In this document: positions 5,174 to 6,782 of the stretch, piece by piece
Layout: each line of letters starts with the position of its first letter
Position numbering within the stretch: position 1 is the first letter of the stretch
Assembly: GCA_036736205.1 (NCBI GenBank)
Contig: DAINMX010000300.1
Location: 1-6,782, forward strand
Length of the DNA: 6,782 nt
Direction: 5' to 3'
Origin: XYA12-FULL-58-9 sp001798605
GTDB lineage: Bacteria; Myxococcota; XYA12-FULL-58-9
The notes under the pieces: generated by a model
What the model was told of the DNA's origin: nothing
Database searches by the model: none
Seen by the model: the letters and a program-made list of their open reading frames with translations, nothing else
Position numbers and translations under genes: made by a program

Positions 5174-6361
5174 ATGAAGCGTTGGTTTGTGGTGGCGAGC
5201 ACCATTGTTGTGTTTGCGGGGTTCATTTCTATCAGTGAGAGCGCCCGCGCTGGAGCGACAATCGAAGTTGCGAAGGACAAGTCCTTTTCCTTGGGATTGC
5301 TGCTGCAGCCCCAAATCCTTGTCGATGAGAAAGGGACTGCGTCCGAAAACTGGAGTTTTGATCCGTTGGTCCGGCGCATTCGAATCTTGGCCTACGGTCA
5401 GTACACGCAGTGGATCAATTTCTTTGTTGATACTGATGCACCCAACTGGGGAAAGCAGGGGAATTGGCAAGGACCGATGTTTGTTCAGGACGCCTATGTG
5501 GAGCTCAACCTGCACACGGCTCTGCAGATCAATCTCGGCATGTTGCTCCTGCCGTTTTCACATCATGGTATGCAGGGCGCGACGTCCCTTTTGATGACAG
5601 ACTATCATAGCGAACTTCTGCGGTATCCGGACGGTGCAACAAAGAACTGGCGCGACGTGGGCGTCATGCTCCGCGGTGAGCTCTTGGAACGGTTTCTGGA
5701 ATACCGGCTGGCGGTGACCAACGGTGTTCAAGACAAATTCACCCCAACCGCAGCTGAACCCACTCCTCACCGCAACCGCTTGGATCGTCCTTGGGTGACT
5801 GGCCGATTGACGCTCAACCTGTTTGACGCTGAGGGAGGGGCGGGGAGCGGGGGAATGTTCTATGACGGGATCTACTTGGAAGCGCGAGATGATTCTCTCG
5901 TAAGCCCCAAGAAGATCGTCTCGTTCGGAGTGAGTGCTTCATATCAACCCAAGGCAGGAGCCGATACCGGATCACAGGTTCGAGACTTTTTAGGTCTCGC
6001 TGCCGACGTGTTTGTCGATTGGCCTGTGGGTGATGGAACACGGGCATTCAATGGCCAGATTGACGGATATTTCTACGACGTTGGAGATGGAAGCCACAAC
6101 AGCGGCTGGGGTGGCTTCGCCGAGATTGGCTTTCGTTACGGCATCTTTGAACCGTTGTTCGGCGTGAATTGGTTTGACGTAGCTGACACCGATGAAGGGG
6201 ATATTCTGGCCTTTCAGTGCGGCTTCGCGTTTTGGCTGTATGGGCACAATGCCAACATCAAGGTTGAGTTTGGCGGTCGTCAGGTAACGTTGGACAACGA
6301 CAACGACACAGAAGAATCCTACGGGTTGTCAGGGACATTTCAAATGCAGCTATTGTTCTGA
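5174..6361 (+). CDS. Outer-membrane beta-barrel porin, 395 aa
   Basis: A signal peptide is clear: MKRWF, a hydrophobic core VVASTIVVFAGF, and a signal peptidase I site ARA at residues 24-26. The mature part (about 369 aa) has alternating-residue amphipathic strands, many aromatic girdle residues, and ends in LQLLF, the terminal Phe recognised by the Bam machinery. The pattern RRIRI...INFFVDTDAPNWGK, FVQDAYVELNLH, LLPFSHHGMQGATSL and RYPDGATKNWRDVGVMLRG resembles phosphate-selective/OprP-like porins seen in several proteobacterial and related genomes; the substrate cannot be told. The ATG at 5174 is preferred over one at 5150 because GGAGAG is 7 nt before it and the signal peptide then begins properly. 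It stands alone, with no clear terminator after it (6362-6444). Confidence 0.88.
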   Translation: MKRWFVVASTIVVFAGFISISESARAGATIEVAKDKSFSLGLLLQPQILVDEKGTASENWSFDPLVRRIRILAYGQYTQWINFFVDTDAPNWGKQGNWQGPMFVQDAYVELNLHTALQINLGMLLLPFSHHGMQGATSLLMTDYHSELLRYPDGATKNWRDVGVMLRGELLERFLEYRLAVTNGVQDKFTPTAAEPTPHRNRLDRPWVTGRLTLNLFDAEGGAGSGGMFYDGIYLEARDDSLVSPKKIVSFGVSASYQPKAGADTGSQVRDFLGLAADVFVDWPVGDGTRAFNGQIDGYFYDVGDGSHNSGWGGFAEIGFRYGIFEPLFGVNWFDVADTDEGDILAFQCGFAFWLYGHNANIKVEFGGRQVTLDNDNDTEESYGLSGTFQMQLLF

Positions 6362-6444
6362 GCGAACGCCACGCCGCAGGTCGTTCAACCAAGCCGTCGA
6401 CTGCAACCGAAATATGGGGTACGTGACATCAAAGCACCGTCCGA

Positions 6445-6758
6445 TTACGCGACCAGCTGAATATCGAGACCCTGCTCAAGGGCTTGAGAGATCGAGAATA
6501 GGGTCTTCACCGTAGGGTTGGATTTGCCGGCGTCTCCAGCTTTTGAATCTGTTGCAGGGAGATATCGAGTCTGCGGGTCAGCTCTCGCTGTGACACACCG
6601 AGCTTCTGTCGTGCCTGTCTGATCATCAAGGGGATGGCCACATTGGGATCGGGAATGATCCATTCATATCCTTTGGAACGACGGGTCTTGGGGCTCGGCA
6701 CTTCCCAATCCGGGTCCCGTGCTTCTTCTAGGTAGACCTTTGCTTGGTATTTGATCAT
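6445..6758 (-). pseudogene. HicB-like antitoxin, broken by frameshift and probable internal deletion
   Basis: The first frame (from ATG 6758) gives MIKYQAKVYLEE, then EVPSPKTRRSKGYEWIIPD, VAIPLMIRQARQKLGVSQRELTRRL and QIQKLETP, a HicB-type antitoxin ending in an XRE/HTH domain. It then goes out of frame and stops near 6514. The second frame continues the same domain as KSNPTVKTLFSISQALEQG, ending LDIQLVA at 6445. Adding one G near 6526-6531 would rejoin them as LETPGKSNPTV, the usual family text. In addition, about 35-45 residues of the HicB N-terminal fold appear to be missing between Glu12 and Ala13 (6720-6728). GAGGTG sits 6 nt before the start. As it stands the antitoxin should be non-functional, barring a sequencing error at the frameshift. 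Confidence 0.8.
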
Positions 6759-6782
6759 CGGAGCACCTCACCTGTCTGCTTC
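6755..6782 (-). CDS. Possible end of an upstream gene overlapping hicB by ATGA (partial)
   Basis: One frame entering from the window edge reads KQTGEVLR and stops at TGA (6757-6755), overlapping the ATG of the HicB pseudogene by the classic ATGA. HicA toxin genes usually sit directly upstream of hicB in this arrangement, so this may be the last codons of hicA. Eight codons are too few to identify it. Confidence 0.25.

Noticed and set aside
5029..5379. In-frame upstream extension of pta of 117 codons
   Set aside because: It overlaps the porin signal-peptide region in antisense, and Pta homology begins exactly at MTLLENLK.
5120..5515. Minus-strand open frame inside the porin gene
   Set aside because: Antisense shadow of a well-supported porin; no family features.
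6363..6385. GAACG...CGTTC stem after the porin stop, considered as a terminator
   Set aside because: A 5-bp stem with a 13-base loop and no T-run.

Overview
The window looks like a chromosomal stretch from a Gram-negative bacterium of moderately high GC. The diderm call rests on an outer-membrane porin with a signal peptide and a terminal phenylalanine. The mix of a DUF2934 protein, a cytidylate kinase-like protein, a short phosphate acetyltransferase and decayed toxin-antitoxin genes would fit a Nitrospirota, NC10 or deltaproteobacterial genome. That is an impression from gene content; nothing in the sequence fixes the taxon.

Layout. At the left, on the minus strand, are a small soluble protein (94 aa) and, 32 bp downstream, the start of a secreted or membrane protein cut by the window edge. 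Diverging from them is a 380-aa coiled-coil protein of unknown function, with a 27-bp triple tandem repeat in the shared upstream region. Next, on the minus strand, comes a decayed AbrB/VapB-PIN/VapC toxin-antitoxin module: the antitoxin is intact, but the toxin stops after 50 residues. An intergenic stretch with strong inverted repeats separates it from a plus-strand pair: a cytidylate kinase-like protein and a small DUF2934 protein. The ribosome-binding site of the DUF2934 gene lies in a perfect 13-bp duplication.

The right half holds a minus-strand operon of phosphate acetyltransferase (acetyl-CoA/acetyl-phosphate interconversion) followed by a three-repeat TPR protein. A porin gene runs divergently from it. 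The window ends in a HicB-like antitoxin pseudogene carrying both an apparent internal deletion and a 1-nt frameshift.

Functionally, the pta and porin genes share a 145-bp control region, so central acetate metabolism and outer-membrane uptake could be coordinated; this is inference. Two decayed type II toxin-antitoxin modules within about 5 kb mark the window as a region of past gene gain and erosion. I found no tRNA, rRNA, CRISPR array, intact transposase or convincing intrinsic terminator. No stretch longer than 300 bp lacks a gene or gene remnant.
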